A DNA stretch of 64,000 bases, from contig CM055092.1 in assembly GCA_029204225.1 (NCBI GenBank), forward strand, positions 80,589,271-80,653,270, in the 5' to 3' direction. The DNA is from Diphasiastrum complanatum. Lineage: Eukaryota; Streptophyta; Lycopodiopsida; Lycopodiales; Lycopodiaceae. The position numbers were made by a program, and so were the translations under genes. This document shows positions 1 to 13,526 of this stretch, piece after piece; the stretch's first letter is position 1; each line of letters begins with the position of its first letter. Below the pieces are notes generated by a model. That model was not told the DNA's origin, did not search any database, and was given only the letters and a program-made list of their open reading frames with translations.

Positions 1-2318
1 GCGTCTTTTCGTGAGATTTTTTGGGATTTGTTAATGTTTTTTTGCCCGTCTTTGCTTTTATGTGACATTTCAACGATTCGCGAAATATTATGTATGTCAG
101 TTTTCATGAGGTTTTGGCAAGTTTCTTGATGTTTTTCTGCTCTTTTCTTGGCTTTTCTTTGACGTAAACTTTAGACGATTCCCATAGTATTATGGACTTG
201 TTGCTTTCGATATCATTCTATGAACTATTTCAATTTGTGAGGTTCTGTCTATTAATCTTTTAGATCTGCGTGGGGGATTTGTATGATGTGGTTTTTTTGT
301 TGGCTTTGTGCTTTGCTGTGAAGTTCGTCCAGTACAGGCATTGTTGCTTCAGTTGCATGAGAATTATTTTGAACTTTATAGTTGCTTCTGTTTACGCGCA
401 CGTTTAAACTTGTCAATTTTTCAGGGAAAATGTAGACGATAATGTATATATACGAGTTTTTAAGTTTTCAGATCTGGATCTGAGTCAATATTTGAAGCCT
501 TTTCAGCCTTGGCTCTGCGTTTTTGTGAGTTTGGATGCATCATTGAACTTCAGACAATGAGTGTGTGTTGATCAACGTCTACTTTGTTGAAAGTTGAGAA
601 GTTTTTCAACACTAGTTTGGCGACCGTATTTTTTGTGTGTGGTTTGACCTTTCGATTTTTATAGCCTAATGAAGTACCTTCTTTTTCTGGATTTATGTAT
701 TTCTGTTGTATTGGTTATTTTCACGTCGTTTCACCGATGGATTTGGAGCTTATTAGCAAACGTTTAGCAAAAAATAAAACGTACCTAATATGTTATTGAT
801 GACCTTATTTCCGTCATAAGATGTCTTGGTGTAATTCCGACGTTCAGTGCCCCAATGCTTCCACGGTGCATAAAACACCTAGTGATGACTTGAAGGATCG
901 TCTAAGACCAGATTATAGGATATTAGCTTCTTTTTTTGTAAAGGAACGATGGCCAAAAGAATTGGCGATGCTGATTCAGATGACTACATCTAGGAAGTGA
1001 AATGACTCATTTGCTGCTTTGCTATCTTCAATTTTTCATCATCACTATGTAGTTCAACTAGTAGTTTTATGACGAGTTGATGATTTAAAAGGAGTTGATA
1101 GTGATAGTTCAAAACAATTTACACATTTTTCATTTTCTGCATCCGATAGAGAATGCAATTTGGAGCTATTGTTTGTAGTATTTGCATAGATTTGCCATTG
1201 TATTTACTTCTAAAGCAGAAATGTTGTATGCAAGAGTAATTTTAGAACTTATTGTCTCCTGAATGAGTAATAATCTATGAAGCGTGGAAGTCATTTTTTT
1301 TCTGGTAATTTTAGCTGCAGTTCGGCTGCAAGAAGTCATGGTACAGCCATTGTAATCTGTTAGCCTTCATTGTGCTTGTGCACTTTGAAAGCCTGCCTCC
1401 CAAATTGTTCATGCTCGTGGTTCTGTTTGGATACTCTTTCCTTTACTTACAAAATGATAGCATATGTTTTATTCAATTCATCTGTATGTGTAAGTCTTCT
1501 TCTTCCAATATTTTATAGAATGATTTGATACGTTGCATAGATTGATCTTATAGGCCTGTAACGCGCGAAGTATCGGATAGGAACCCCTAGATATAATATG
1601 TTCTGGGATTTCGAATTTGTTGGCCTTGAGCATTTTACGTTTTTTTGTTTTGAAGAAACTATATGTATAGCAACTTGTTCAGGAATGAAGTTCATACAAA
1701 GTAACACTATCGGCTACACACTGCTAGGCCATCCAGATTTTGGTCATCCTTATTGAAAAGCAATGGTCATAGTTCTTATAGTAGGTAATTACATGGTATC
1801 TGACGAGCCTGTTTCAAATAGAAACTCCTAGAATCAAGTCATCCTGAAATTCACACTGGTGGTTTTTAGATTTCAATGATTGCCTTAGAGCAACTTGTTA
1901 CAGGTACGTACTTTTGAAATTTTGACATAATTGACTGCACTGCATGTATGCAGCCATCTGAATTTTGATCTTCCTTGCTAAAATTGTGTCATCATTTAGT
2001 CTTCAAGAAAAGAGTTCTTGCTATGTGCTGTAGTTTGAACTTTTATGTATACAGTTCAAGCAGCTGCCATAAAAGGTGACAGGCATGGGAGGAGCTTTTG
2101 TGCAGCTGCCGTTTAGTCACTTAAATGTTTCTGAACATAGCAATTTCTTAGCAGTTGTATAAATGTGTTGTGCGTTCACTGTTGTAACTTGCTAATGGTT
2201 ACTAACTTCCAAGTCTTTATGACAATCCCCTTTCAAAAAGCAAAGGTGGTGTTAGATTATGGAACCCAATCATCCTTAATAATTATGTGTTCAGACTTTT
2301 ATTGTTCGTTTTTTGCAG
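1..2318 (+). other. Probable 5'UTR intron and upstream region of SAM synthetase
   Basis: The stretch is T-rich, has no supported ORF, and ends in a pyrimidine run followed by CAG at 2316-2318, six bases before the start codon at 2324. Many plant SAM synthetase genes have an intron in the 5' leader just before the ATG and none in the coding region, which fits (family knowledge). I could not place the first exon or the donor site: the leader exon may lie before base 1 or inside this stretch. Nothing else was recognised in it. Confidence 0.45.
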
Positions 2319-2323
2319 TTGAA

Positions 2324-3502
2324 ATGGAGACATTTTTGTTCACCTCCGAGTCAGTCAATGAAGGACATCCAGATAAGCTCTGTGATCAGATATCTGATGC
2401 TGTCCTTGATGCTTGCCTTGCGCAAGATCCTGACAGCAAGGTGGCATGTGAAACCTGCACCAAGACCAATATGGTGATGATTTTTGGTGAAATTACAACC
2501 AAAGCAAATGTTGATTATGAGAAGATTGTCAGGGATACTTGCAGGGGCATTGGCTTTGTCTCGGATGATGTAGGTTTAGATGCAGATAAATGCAAGGTAC
2601 TGGTTTACATTGAACAGCAAAGTCCCGATATTGCCCAGGGTGTGCATGGACATCTGACAAAAAAGCCTGAGGAAATTGGTGCTGGGGACCAGGGGCACAT
2701 GTTTGGGTATGCAACAGACGAGACTGAGGAGCTCATGCCTCTGAGCCATGTCTTGGCCACCAAACTTGGAGCCAAGCTTACTGATGTTAGGAAGAATGGA
2801 ACTTGTGGGTGGTTGAGACCTGATGGTAAGACCCAGGTCACGGTGGAGTATCGTAATGAAGGTGGTGCAATGGTACCTCTTCGTGTGCACACTGTTCTTA
2901 TTTCCACTCAGCATGATGAAACTGTTACCAATGATCAGATTGCAGCAGATTTGATGAAATATGTGATCAAGCCTGTCATTCCTGAAAAGTACTTGGATGA
3001 AAAAACAATTTTTCATCTCAACCCATCAGGTAGGTTTGTTATTGGAGGACCTCATGGAGATGCTGGGCTAACAGGAAGGAAGATTATAATTGATACTTAT
3101 GGAGGTTGGGGTGCTCATGGAGGGGGTGCTTTTTCTGGAAAGGATCCAACTAAAGTCGACCGCAGTGGTGCATATGTTGTTCGACAGGCAGCAAAGAGTA
3201 TTGTTGCTGCTGGCCTAGCCCGCCGTTGCATTGTACAAGTATCCTATGGCCATAGGAGTTCCAGAACCACTCTCTGTCTTTGTTGACACCTACGGCACTG
3301 GAAGATTCCGGACTCTCAAATTTTGAATCTCATCAAAGAGAGCTTTGATTTCCGCCCAGGCATGATTGCTATCAACCTTGACCTGAAGCGAGGAGGCAAC
3401 AGATATCAAAAAACTGCAGCTTATGGGCACTTTGGCCGTGATGATCCTGATTTCACCTGGGAGATAGTAAAGCCTCTGAAGTACGATAAGGTGGAGGCTT
3501 AG
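2324..3502 (+). CDS. SAMS: S-adenosylmethionine synthetase (frameshifted near the 3' end)
   Basis: Makes S-adenosylmethionine from methionine and ATP, a cytosolic (and nuclear) enzyme feeding methylation, ethylene and polyamine synthesis. The protein starts [19 protein letters not shown], with the ATP-site His15 and Asp17, then [10 protein letters not shown] near residue 119 and the glycine-rich GGGAFSGKD loop near residue 266. The frame is open upstream to 2165, but the family always starts at this Met and a 3' splice site lies just before it. There is an extra G at 3248-3249 (TATGGC where TATGCC is expected) and a missing A near 3302 (GGAAG for GGAAAG). The 17 codons between are out of frame; the original frame resumes and ends at TAG 3500-3502. 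Allowing for the two indels the length is 392 residues, normal for plants. No intron interrupts the frame, as usual for plant members. Either assembly errors in an active gene, or a recent pseudogene. Confidence 0.9.
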
Positions 3503-4548
3503 GAACACAGCTTCACGCTCCACTGCCCCATCCATTAAGCAGCATTGAAAATGCTTTATAAGCTTGGGCGTCTGATAATTCATAAGTAAAGATTGGTCTT
3601 AAGAAAAAACTATTCTTTTGTTACTTTGGGTACTGAGAGAAGTAGAGTATCATTTGTTTTCTACAAAAGTTGGCACAGGTATGGAAACAATCAATTGATA
3701 TACTTTGCAAGTGTGAAATGCAAAGAGCTTTATGGTGCTGCCCAATGCTGTATGCTTGAAATGAGGTGTTTATTGATTGTTTTCCTTCTAACTTGAAATG
3801 AACAGTCAAATTCTTATAGCCCATATTACTGTATGCCTTATTATGCAGTAGGTATAGTGTTATTTATAAAGGCTTATTTTACCACTTGCTGTAGGGGGTG
3901 GTTTGAGGATGTGTGGTCTCTTGCTAATCTCAAAGACAAATCAAGCTCAAGCTTGTAGTAATGTTGATTGCACTTTTACAATATTAAAAGCATGCAGATA
4001 ATAAACCTACATCAGGATTGTGTTAAGACTTTGATTTAGTTGCAGGTAAGCCTATTGGATATCTGATTGCAGATTTTTGACGGCAGTATAGACAGATGAG
4101 AAATGCTTTCACCGGTAGCCAGAGAAAAAGAGATTTTTATCTTAAAGGATGGTTCAGAATGAAAATGTGCCATTTTATAAAATTAAATCGTGAGAGTATC
4201 CATCTTGTAGAATCTGCCCAAATTTAAAACATTATAAAATAAGAAGTATCCAGGATTTAACAGCGCAAAATCTCAGCTAGCTTATGAGCCCAATCTAGAA
4301 GACTTATGAATAATCACAGACTGGTACTCTTTATACCCTAGGCTTTTCAATATCAACATCCAAAAATATCATGATTGTTGTTAGGGATTTTTTACGACAG
4401 GGGATTGATCCTGCCAGAAAGCCCCTGAAAATGGATGCATCGCACATTGCTACTCAACCCCACCCTGGCTTATGAGTTAATTCTAGAAGGAATGAGAAAG
4501 TTGTAGCCTAATCACAAATTGCTATAGGCCAGTTCTTTGGCTACCACT

Positions 4549-4553
<5 letters not shown>
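3503..4553. other. 3' flank of SAM synthetase
   Basis: Presumed 3'UTR and downstream DNA. AT-rich, with several AATAAA-like strings (for example near 4000) that could serve as polyadenylation signals. The short ORFs on both strands here are antisense or random frames. No transposon protein was recognised. Confidence 0.35.

Positions 4554-4615
<62 letters not shown>
4554..4615 (+). repeat. (GA)n microsatellite
   Basis: About 31 uninterrupted GA units. Confidence 0.97.
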
Positions 4616-5776
<1,161 letters not shown>

Positions 5777-6585
5777 AATTTTCGTAATCATTTCATTGTA
5801 AATCATGCATCTTACAATCAATAATATCATACATCTCACAATGAATATATGTGTTCGAAAATGCGTGTTTCTAGTCGTAAAAATTCATATTAATTTTTAA
5901 AACCATTCACATGATCAAAGTGTATAAGAAGTCTATACCCTAAAGACAATGCCTCAAAGGTGAGATCCCATATGATCCATAGAGAGTTGTCCTCAACATA
6001 CTTGTGTCATCATTCGATAAGATCTTTAGCCATCGATGAAGCCCACTCCTAGTTGAGCAAGCCATGCATGGTAGTAATGAGCTAAGTGGCATTATAGCCA
6101 CCGCTTACTACGTTTGGAAGAAAAGTGATTTCATTTTTTACAGAGAACATGTCAGCATGACAAGCAATCCAAGAGTGAGAGAGGAGGGGAACATAAGGAT
6201 AAGAAGAGGATAAAAGTAAGGATCAATGCACATCAAACTTCATTGTGCAACAACAAGGATCATGACCAGAGACAAGGAACAATGCATCTTGAACAATGAG
6301 AAGTTCCTCGATTGCTGTCTAGAAGGCTTGAGGGTGAATCTTTCTGGTGAGTGTGTCATTCAAGCAGATCTTCAAACAATTGGTTGTTCTTCATGATATG
6401 AGTCTGAAGAAGAATGACATGGTTCAACTTGTGGAGTGGATGGATTCAAGATAGGAGTGTCTTTGACATTGGTAGACAATAGAGTCAAGATTCGAACCAA
6501 AAATAAAAATTCATGCTTATTCTAGAAAGCCTGCATCTTTAATAACAAATGTCGTACTCACTTTTAGATCATAACTTTGTAAGCC
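5777..6585. other. Intergenic or decayed transposon, no gene seen
   Basis: No frame longer than about 60 codons. It may belong to the decayed minus-strand copia element that starts at 6586, but no protein motif was found. Confidence 0.4.
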
Positions 6586-7263
6586 TTATAAATTAATGGA
6601 TATCCTTGGTATTGATGTGGTAGAATTTATTCCTTTGTTTTGATGGGATTTAAGCATAGCAAACACATCGGAAGATCCTACAAATGGCTTTGTACGTAAT
6701 GAAATATCCTCAATAATTTTGTTGTTGATGACCTTGCTACTGCAACAATTTTGCAAATAGTCGGTTGTTGCAATAGCCTCTACCCAAAACTTGTTTGGAA
6801 GGTTAGCAACAAATACCATGGATCGTGCAAACTCAGCAAGAGTCCAAATCTTTCTTCTTGTTACATTGTTCATTTGAGCACTATAGCTGGAAGAATGTTG
6901 TCTCTAACTCCCATTATCGCTTAAAAAAGCATTCATAGCATTGAAGATAAACTCTCCTCCTCCATCTATGCGTAGGGCCTGCATCTTTCAACCTGTTTGA
7001 TTTTCAGATAGATGTCTGAAAATTGTTGAAAGCATAGATATGCATCTGATTTGTTCTTGATGAACATAACAGTCATTCACAAAAAATCTTGACCTAGCAT
7101 GCTTGCCAAAAATACACGTCTCACATATCTGATTTGTTGAAAACTTGTTGATGTTTAAGCTTTTGAAAAGATTGTGGTAGAACATATCGCTAATGGATCT
7201 CATATGGAGATGTTCTAGGCATTGATGCCAAAGGGTATTCTTGTCAAAAGTATATGTAGACAT
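6586..7263 (-). pseudogene. Ty1/copia relic A: GAG-pre-integrase and integrase pieces
   Basis: Two minus-strand frames read in order. The first (7263-6988) has the zinc-binding pre-integrase signature LWHQCLEHLHMRS followed by CETCIFGKHARSRF. The second (6873-6586) has the later integrase stretch RKIWTLAEFARSM then LPNKFWVEAIATTDYLQN. The integrase core with its catalytic residues is mostly missing between them, so the element is internally deleted and cannot code for a working protein. No LTR was found for it. Confidence 0.8.
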
Positions 7264-7489
7264 AGACTTTCTTCTGATGAGAGAGCATAGTCATGGCTTA
7301 ATGTATAGACATGACCATCTATCTCTATATCATTTGACTAGATGTTGAACGTCTAAAACAATGTACAATTAGATTAATAAGTGCAAGGGCAGTGGAATCC
7401 TACGACTATCAGCTCAACCCCATGAGCACAACTATCAGAATTATAAACTAGGAATAAATATGATTCCTCCATGTTTCCACCTTTGAAAT

Positions 7490-9300
7490 ATCTAGAAAAT
7501 AAAAGAGTACAATAATGATGCTAATACATCTTCACATGACTCAATATAACTAGTAGGTAGCACTAGTCCATCTTCAAGATCTACTTGATACAAGAAAATG
7601 ACCAAAGTTTCACAAAAAATTGACAATATCCAAGCATTGACACCACATAGCTCAACACTTAAGAACTTAGCCATGAATGAGTCATATAATGAGCCTCCTT
7701 AGCTTCATTTCCATCAGCAAAACCAGCCAAGAATGGTAGTACAACTCCAACAACAAAATGATGCAAAACAATGTGATTAGTTTCACCATATCTTGACAAT
7801 TTGCACACGTTCACATGAAATTGCTCAAAATGCAATAGAACAAGTAAGATAAACTTGAACACACTTTATTGCTTCTCCCTTGACCTTACTTGACTCTTCA
7901 AACACCTGCAAAAATAGATCCAAACTACCTTGTCTACTTGACTTCCCTTTGACTAGCTCCAAATAACCACTTTCTCTTTTGTGTTTTGAAGCCCTCTGAG
8001 ATCAACCTCTTGATCTTCCACATGAACAAAAAAGTCATTGAATAAGACCTCTTTTCTAGATCCATTAGTTGCTTCCATCCCATGAAAACCACCATCCACT
8101 TGCATAGCCTCATCTACACAAGAAGATTCACAAAATATGTGAGAAATGCAAAATGAGTAACTTCCACTTGCTTACCATTCTCATCATATGTGAGCCTTGA
8201 AGGTTTTTGAATTTGCATTGATGTCCTCCTTGGCTTTTGACTTGAATATGCTTCTTCACCATCACCATATAAAGTATCATCAACATTGTATCAACATCAT
8301 AGATCCAATAACCTCATCACCATTAGAAGCAACCTTTGGAATGTTTCTTTCATAAAAAAATGACATCTCTTCCTATTACCACTTTCTTAGTTGAAGGAAT
8401 TTGAACTTTGTAAGCCTTGCTCACATCACTATAACCAACAAATATACCTTCATTTGAAGATAGAACCTCCTTTGTCCTATCATCAAGAGAGAGTATGTTG
8501 ATATAGCATACACATCCAAAAGTTTTGAGATACTTGACATTTGACCTTCTACCAAATAAGATCTCAAAATGTGTCTTTCCACCCAAAACAACACTTGGCC
8601 ACCTATTACATAAATAATTGGCACACAACAAAGCCTCACCCCAAAAAGGTTTAGGAAGACTGGCACCTAACCTCATAGCTTTGGCTCCTTCGCATAAGGT
8701 TCTATTCTTACTTTCAGCCACTCCATTTTGTTGTGGTGTTCTTGAACTTGTGAGCTCCCTCTTGATCCCATTTGCATCACAAAATGCTTTGAACTTGGTA
8801 GAAATGTACTCACCACCATTGTCACTCCTCAAGCACTTGATATTGGTGTTGAATTGGACCTCCCTTGCAATCTTGAACTTGACAAAGACATCATACACCT
8901 CATACTTGCTCTTTAGTAGATACACCCAACAAAATCTACTAACATCATCAATAAATGTTACATACATCTTAGCACCACCATTGCTAATTGTAGTAAGTCC
9001 GTGAATATTTGAATGCACAAGTTGGAAATGCCTAGTAGATCATATATAGATCTCTTATAAGGTAATCTATGTGACTTTGAGAAAGCACATTGCTTACAAA
9101 CATGATTCGTGCTAGTTAGAGATTTGGGAAGACCAAAAACAACTTACCTCTTTGCCATTACCTCCAATGACTTGAAGTTGAGATGCCCCAATCTCTTGTG
9201 CCATACCTCTTGCATTGAAAATTGCTCCTTTGCCATACATCCAACTTGGTTAGAAACAACACAAGCATCAACTCCCCATTGGATTGATTCTTGACCTTGC
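7490..9300 (-). pseudogene. Ty1/copia relic B: pre-integrase, integrase and linker
   Basis: Reading the minus strand from 9300: a broken pre-integrase domain (EVWHKRLGHLNFKSLEV) up to about 9040, then a 222-codon open frame (9018-8350) holding the integrase core: FIDD, RSDNGGEY, and TPQQNGVAESKNRTL with the third acidic residue. It ends at GYSDVSKAYKV...VIGRDVIFL. Downstream, 8340-7490 is the acidic linker that normally precedes reverse transcriptase, but no RT motif follows. Relatives of this family are at 10030-10900, 19205-20030 and 43929-44440. It lacks gag, protease, RT and RNase H and is dead. Confidence 0.85.
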
Positions 9301-10029
9301 TATACTATAGTGGAATTGGTTCTTCTCTTTTACTTGCCCATAACACTCTTAGAAGTAGCAAATCTACTAAAATGGTGGTAAAAATGGATAACATAAAATT
9401 TTGGCATCATTGTTGAGGAATTAGTTGAATGGGTGTTAACTTGTCACTTTTGAGAAATTTTGTTGTTGTTTTGCCACTATTTTTTGTTTTTAACACTAGA
9501 GTTGTTTTCATCACACTTTTGTGTGCATGCGAACAAAGGTGTACATAAAACCCTTGGTAACTTGACGAGACATAACATGTCATCAAATGATTGAAATTTC
9601 AATCTTTCAACTATACTTTGGAACTAGACTTGACTCTTCATTCATGTGTTATTGGAAAACTTAATGTTTTTTTTGCTCAATTGATGGCAATTTACCCTCA
9701 AAAGCTTTATATTTTTAGCACTTCACATGGGTGACTTTAGCTACACACATATATTTCTATAGGACTATAGACATGTTTCTATGGTCATAAAGGATGTTTA
9801 AGAGTAGACGTGAGAGATTTTTTCTAGTTTCAATATATTTGCTATATTTCCATGTTTGGCATATTGAGGCCAACTTTGTTCTTAGACTTAAAGATTGACT
9901 TTTCAAAGTTCATTAGTCTAAATGTCATTTGAATATAAACTTGATCAATTCCGATTTTTGATTTCACATACTAGATTTGGCCGACTTTTGGATCATTAGA
10001 TCAGCCTAAGTGGTGGCTAATGGATTGCA
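9301..10029. other. Non-coding, probably copia LTR or leader
   Basis: No coding frame. It lies between the inward end of relic B (minus) and the leader of a related element (plus), so it may hold LTR or leader sequence of either, but no TG...CA ends or primer site could be placed. Confidence 0.35.
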
Positions 10030-10900
10030 TATCAAATTTTCAACATTTGCATGTAGATTTGGAATAGTCAATTTTTAGTGATTTTGTCAAAACCCTAATT
10101 TTGATGGATCTCTAGATAGTGAGGTTGCTGGAATTCATTTGAGTGTGTTTCAATCTTAGGAAGTGGCAAAAGACATTAGATCGAGGATAAATCATAGGTT
10201 GATCAAGATTCCATGATTGTATGTGTTGATTTGCTTGGTATAAGTGCTAGAAGAGAATTTGTGAGATAGTTTCAAATCTTGGTGATTTCTTTTGAAAGCA
10301 TTTGTTGTTGTTCAAAGAAGTGCTTTGTGCATTGAAACAGGTTGAAAAAGAAGATCAGGTTATTGCTACATGGCAACCTCAATTGGAGTCATGTTGGAAG
10401 CCAATGATAGGCTTACCTCAAGTAATTATTCATTGTGGAAAGTGAGGATGGAGTCACTTCTTGAGATGAATAATGTTTTGGATATCAGGAGAGGTAATTG
10501 GCAAAGATGTTATGGATCTGTTTTTGCAGCTTATTGAAGACTCAAGTAAGGTCAAAGGAGCATCAAGGAAGTGTTGTTCAAGTCTACTTTACTTGTTCTA
10601 TCTCATGTTTGAGCATTTTCATGTGGATGTGTGCAAATTGTCAAGATATGGTAAAACTAGTTACATTGGTGAACATCATTTTGATGTTGGAGTTGTACTA
10701 GCGTTCTTGGCTGGTTTTGTTGATGGAAATGAAGATATTGGAGGTTCATTATGTCACTCATTCATGGCCAAGTCATCAAGTGATGATGGCATCTTATGGC
10801 AAGATGGAGATGGAGTGTCATGGTGGATACATGGCAACAAAGGAAAAAGGAGGAGGAAACATGCAAGCAAAAGTTGATCACTCACATTTATTATTTGTTT
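10030..10900 (+). pseudogene. Ty1/copia relic B copy: leader, gag start, then linker
   Basis: Bases 10080-10370 match, in reverse orientation, the leader at 44217-44400. A gag start follows at about 10372 with NDRLTSSNYSLW and KVRMESLLEM, typical of copia gag N-termini. At about 10490 the gag frame stops matching and joins sequence that in relic B (7930-7660, minus strand) lies after integrase; shared peptides include VCKLSRYG and FLAGF.DGNE. So an internal deletion removed the rest of gag, protease and integrase. With the minus-strand copy it forms an inverted pair about 2.6 kb apart. Confidence 0.75.
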
Positions 10901-11076
10901 GATGTATTTTTCTAGAGAGTTCAGAGCTGGAAGCATGGTGGAATCATTTCATTTACATTCTATTGAATTTTTCATGTTCTAGTTACATCTTGATGTGTAA
11001 AATTAATTTTTATTATCTTCTTTGCTTATCTTGCAAGACATATATACAAACCAACCATTGTTCATATTTGGACAGT

Positions 11077-12450
11077 TGAATCGCTAGAAGCCTTTGAAAA
11101 ATTAAGTTTCAGCACCGATACTACGTTCTCCAGATTGGATTATTGAATTTCATGTTCACACTGATGCTTCAAAATATGCAATTGAATTAGTTTTGACGCA
11201 GCCAGGTGAATATAAGGACTATCTGATACGATTTGCAAGCAAACAGCTTACAGATCCAGAGAAGAACTATTCAACAATAGAACGTGAAGCATTAGCCATG
11301 ATTTTTTCTGTACAAAAATTTCGACATTACCTCATGGAAACACACTTTGCATTTTATACGGATCATCAGCCGTTACTTTACTTGGTAAACAAGACATGCA
11401 ATACAGGGTGTATTGCGAGATAGTTACTGTTATTGATTGAATTTGACTTTCGAATTGTGGTTCATAAAGGTATGCAACATTATCTTGTCGACCATGTTTC
11501 ACGAATTGAATCCGCACCAGTTAATATTGAAGTGGATGATGATTTACTAGATGTTGCATTATTCTATGTAGAAGCAGTTTCTGAGTGGGCAGCAGATTTT
11601 GTTGAGTACCTGATGCTAGGGCTACCTAATGACTCTTTGACAAAAGTACAGAAGAAGCAATTGATTCATAAGGCTCAACCTTGTCACTTGATTGTAGGAC
11701 CATTGTATCGTCGTGGATCGGCCAATATTCTATGTAGATGTGTTTTATCGCATGAAATACCTAAATTAATCATGTTTTCACATGATGGCATGGGCGGAGG
11801 ACACTTCTCTACAGATATTACTGTTTGCAAACTTTTGCAATCAGGTTGTTGGTGGCCTACGCTTCATAAGGACAAAAAAAATTATATTCAGACATGTGAT
11901 GTTTTCCAGTGAGCACGACGGCCTTCGAGACAGAACTATTAATTCTTAGATCTGGTTTTATCGCAAGAACCATTTGAGAAATGGAAATTGGATTATGTTG
12001 GACCTATTTATCTTGCGGCACGAGGATCTCAAGCCAGATACATTATCGTAGCAACTGACTATATGACCAAGTGGGTTGAAGCCAAAGCTGTCAAAGTTGC
12101 TGATGTGAAAATTACGGCCAAGTTTCTCTATGAAAATATTATCATCAGATTTGGATGTCCGATCGAGATTGTCGGGGACCGGGGTACACACTTTGTTAAT
12201 CAAATGATAAAGTATTTGCTAGAAGATTTTTTTGTTTTACATCGGTTTAGTACTCCATATTATCCTAGAGGGAATGACCAAGCTAAATCTTCCAATAAGA
12301 TTCTCTGCACTATCATGACGAAAACAGTTGAAGCAAGTCGGTCTGATTGGGAACATAAACTGCATGCAGCATTATGGGCATTCAGAACCGCTTACAAGAG
12401 TAGTACAAATCAAACACCCTTTCAACTGGTTTATGGTCAACATGTTGTCA
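11077..12450 (+). pseudogene. Ty3/gypsy relic: RNase H and integrase
   Basis: Frames in order: RNase H from about 11112 (FHVHTDASKYAI, then SKQLTDPEKNYSTIERE and FAFYTDHQPLLYL) to a stop at 11421. Next, 11433-11912 carries the H2C2 zinc-binding region ending HKDKKNYIQTCDVFQ. After a stop comes the integrase core at 11970-12440, with WKLDYVGPIYLA, ATDYMTKWVEAKAV, GDRGTHFVN and YYPRGNDQAK, then LHAALWAFRTAYK. The expected Ser-Asn-Gly-Gln after YYPRG is altered, at least two stops and a frameshift near 11105 break the frame, and RT and everything after residue QLVYGQHVV are absent. Confidence 0.85.
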
Positions 12451-12494
12451 TAAATTTTTGCCTCTCTTCTTATAGCAAAAAGGGCCTTCCATAA

Positions 12495-12700
12495 GCTTCT
12501 ACTAACTTATGGGATTAATTTCTAAAACTTGCGATTCTAAGACTTCTAAACTTCTCAACTTCTAACTTAGAAAGCCTAAGACTCTAAACTTAGAGCTCGA
12601 GATAACTTAGAATCTTTTATTTTCTAAGCTTAAGTTTCTAAGTTTAAGTTCTCTAAGTTAAGTTTTCTAACTTAGAAGTTTAGAAATTAATTAAGTTTCT
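12495..12700. repeat. Cluster of self-complementary TTCTAAG/CTTAGAA motifs
   Basis: Roughly 200 bases made largely of variations on TTCTAAG, CTTAGAA, TTCTAACTTAGAA and TAAGTTTCTAAG. The motif is its own near-complement, so both strands can form many alternative hairpins. No coding frame. Confidence 0.75.
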
Positions 12701-12705
12701 ATCCA

Positions 12706-12784
12706 TGGACTTATAACACACATGCCATGGTAGGAGTTTATTAACAAGTACTCACAGTGGACTTACAATACACATGCCACGGTG
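12706..12784 (+). repeat. Two 26 bp direct repeats
   Basis: TGGACTTATAACACACATGCC at 12706 and TGGACTTACAATACACATGCC at 12758 (first bases of each given), 52 bases apart, differing by transitions. Confidence 0.75.
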
Positions 12785-12881
12785 TTTTATTTTACTTTGA
12801 TTTTACTTTGTTGCTAATATTATCCCCCTCCTAATTGGATTGGCAGTCCCATGCCAATGGCAATAGAAAGAACCTCGCTCC

Positions 12882-13526
12882 TTATGGTGTGGGAGGAGTC
12901 AAAGTTGGTGCAGCTTGTACATGTGAAACATTTTGTAAAGTGCTGCTCCGTAGGAGATGAAGCTTTAAAGAAGTATGAGCATCTCCAGAAGCTTTGGATC
13001 TTTGATGGGTTGTATTCCCAATTGCCCACACTGAGGATTCAATGGATGATGTACAAGAGCTTGGGTTGTTGAATTGGTATGAAAACAACACAAGGTGTGA
13101 ATGGACGGTAAAGAGATGAAGATGAGGGTAAGTGGTAAGATGTGAGTCGGATATGGGGGTGGTGGTGGAGGTGAATGAATGGATCAAAGGTTTGTTGGTC
13201 ATAGTTGTCTCTTGAAGACATGATGTTGGCAAAATTTTGATTGTTGCTTCTTTGAGGTCAATTGTACCGTTGAGAGTTCCATGAAAGATTGCTTGGAATA
13301 GATGCTTGACCAATCGCCAATTTTTTCTTTTTTTTTTGCATAAAGTAGTGCTCTTTGAATAATCAACAAGTGAATCACTTGTCGATTTCTTTAATTGCGA
13401 AAACACCACTTGTTGTTTTGTGAAAAATCTCCAAGGTCCTTTTAATAATATGCTTGTCTTGGATCGACAGAATCTCTGAATTGGCATCATTTGTATGCTG
13501 CTGCACGATTTCGTGGTATGGTCCAC
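12882..13526 (-). other. Open frame of 214 codons, doubtful gene
   Basis: An open minus-strand frame rich in Ser, Thr, His and Pro with no motif I recognise. It lies between a Ty3 fragment and a tandem satellite, has no sign of a promoter, and its composition resembles a random frame through CT-rich DNA. Reported for completeness; probably not a gene. Confidence 0.12.

Noticed and set aside
2165-2323. In-frame 53-residue N-terminal extension of SAM synthetase
   Set aside because: The family starts at METFLFTSE and a 3' splice site lies at 2316-2318, so the upstream open frame is intron.
12882-13526. 214-codon minus-strand frame as a real gene
   Set aside because: No recognisable domain and low-complexity Ser/Thr/His composition; listed only as a doubtful frame.
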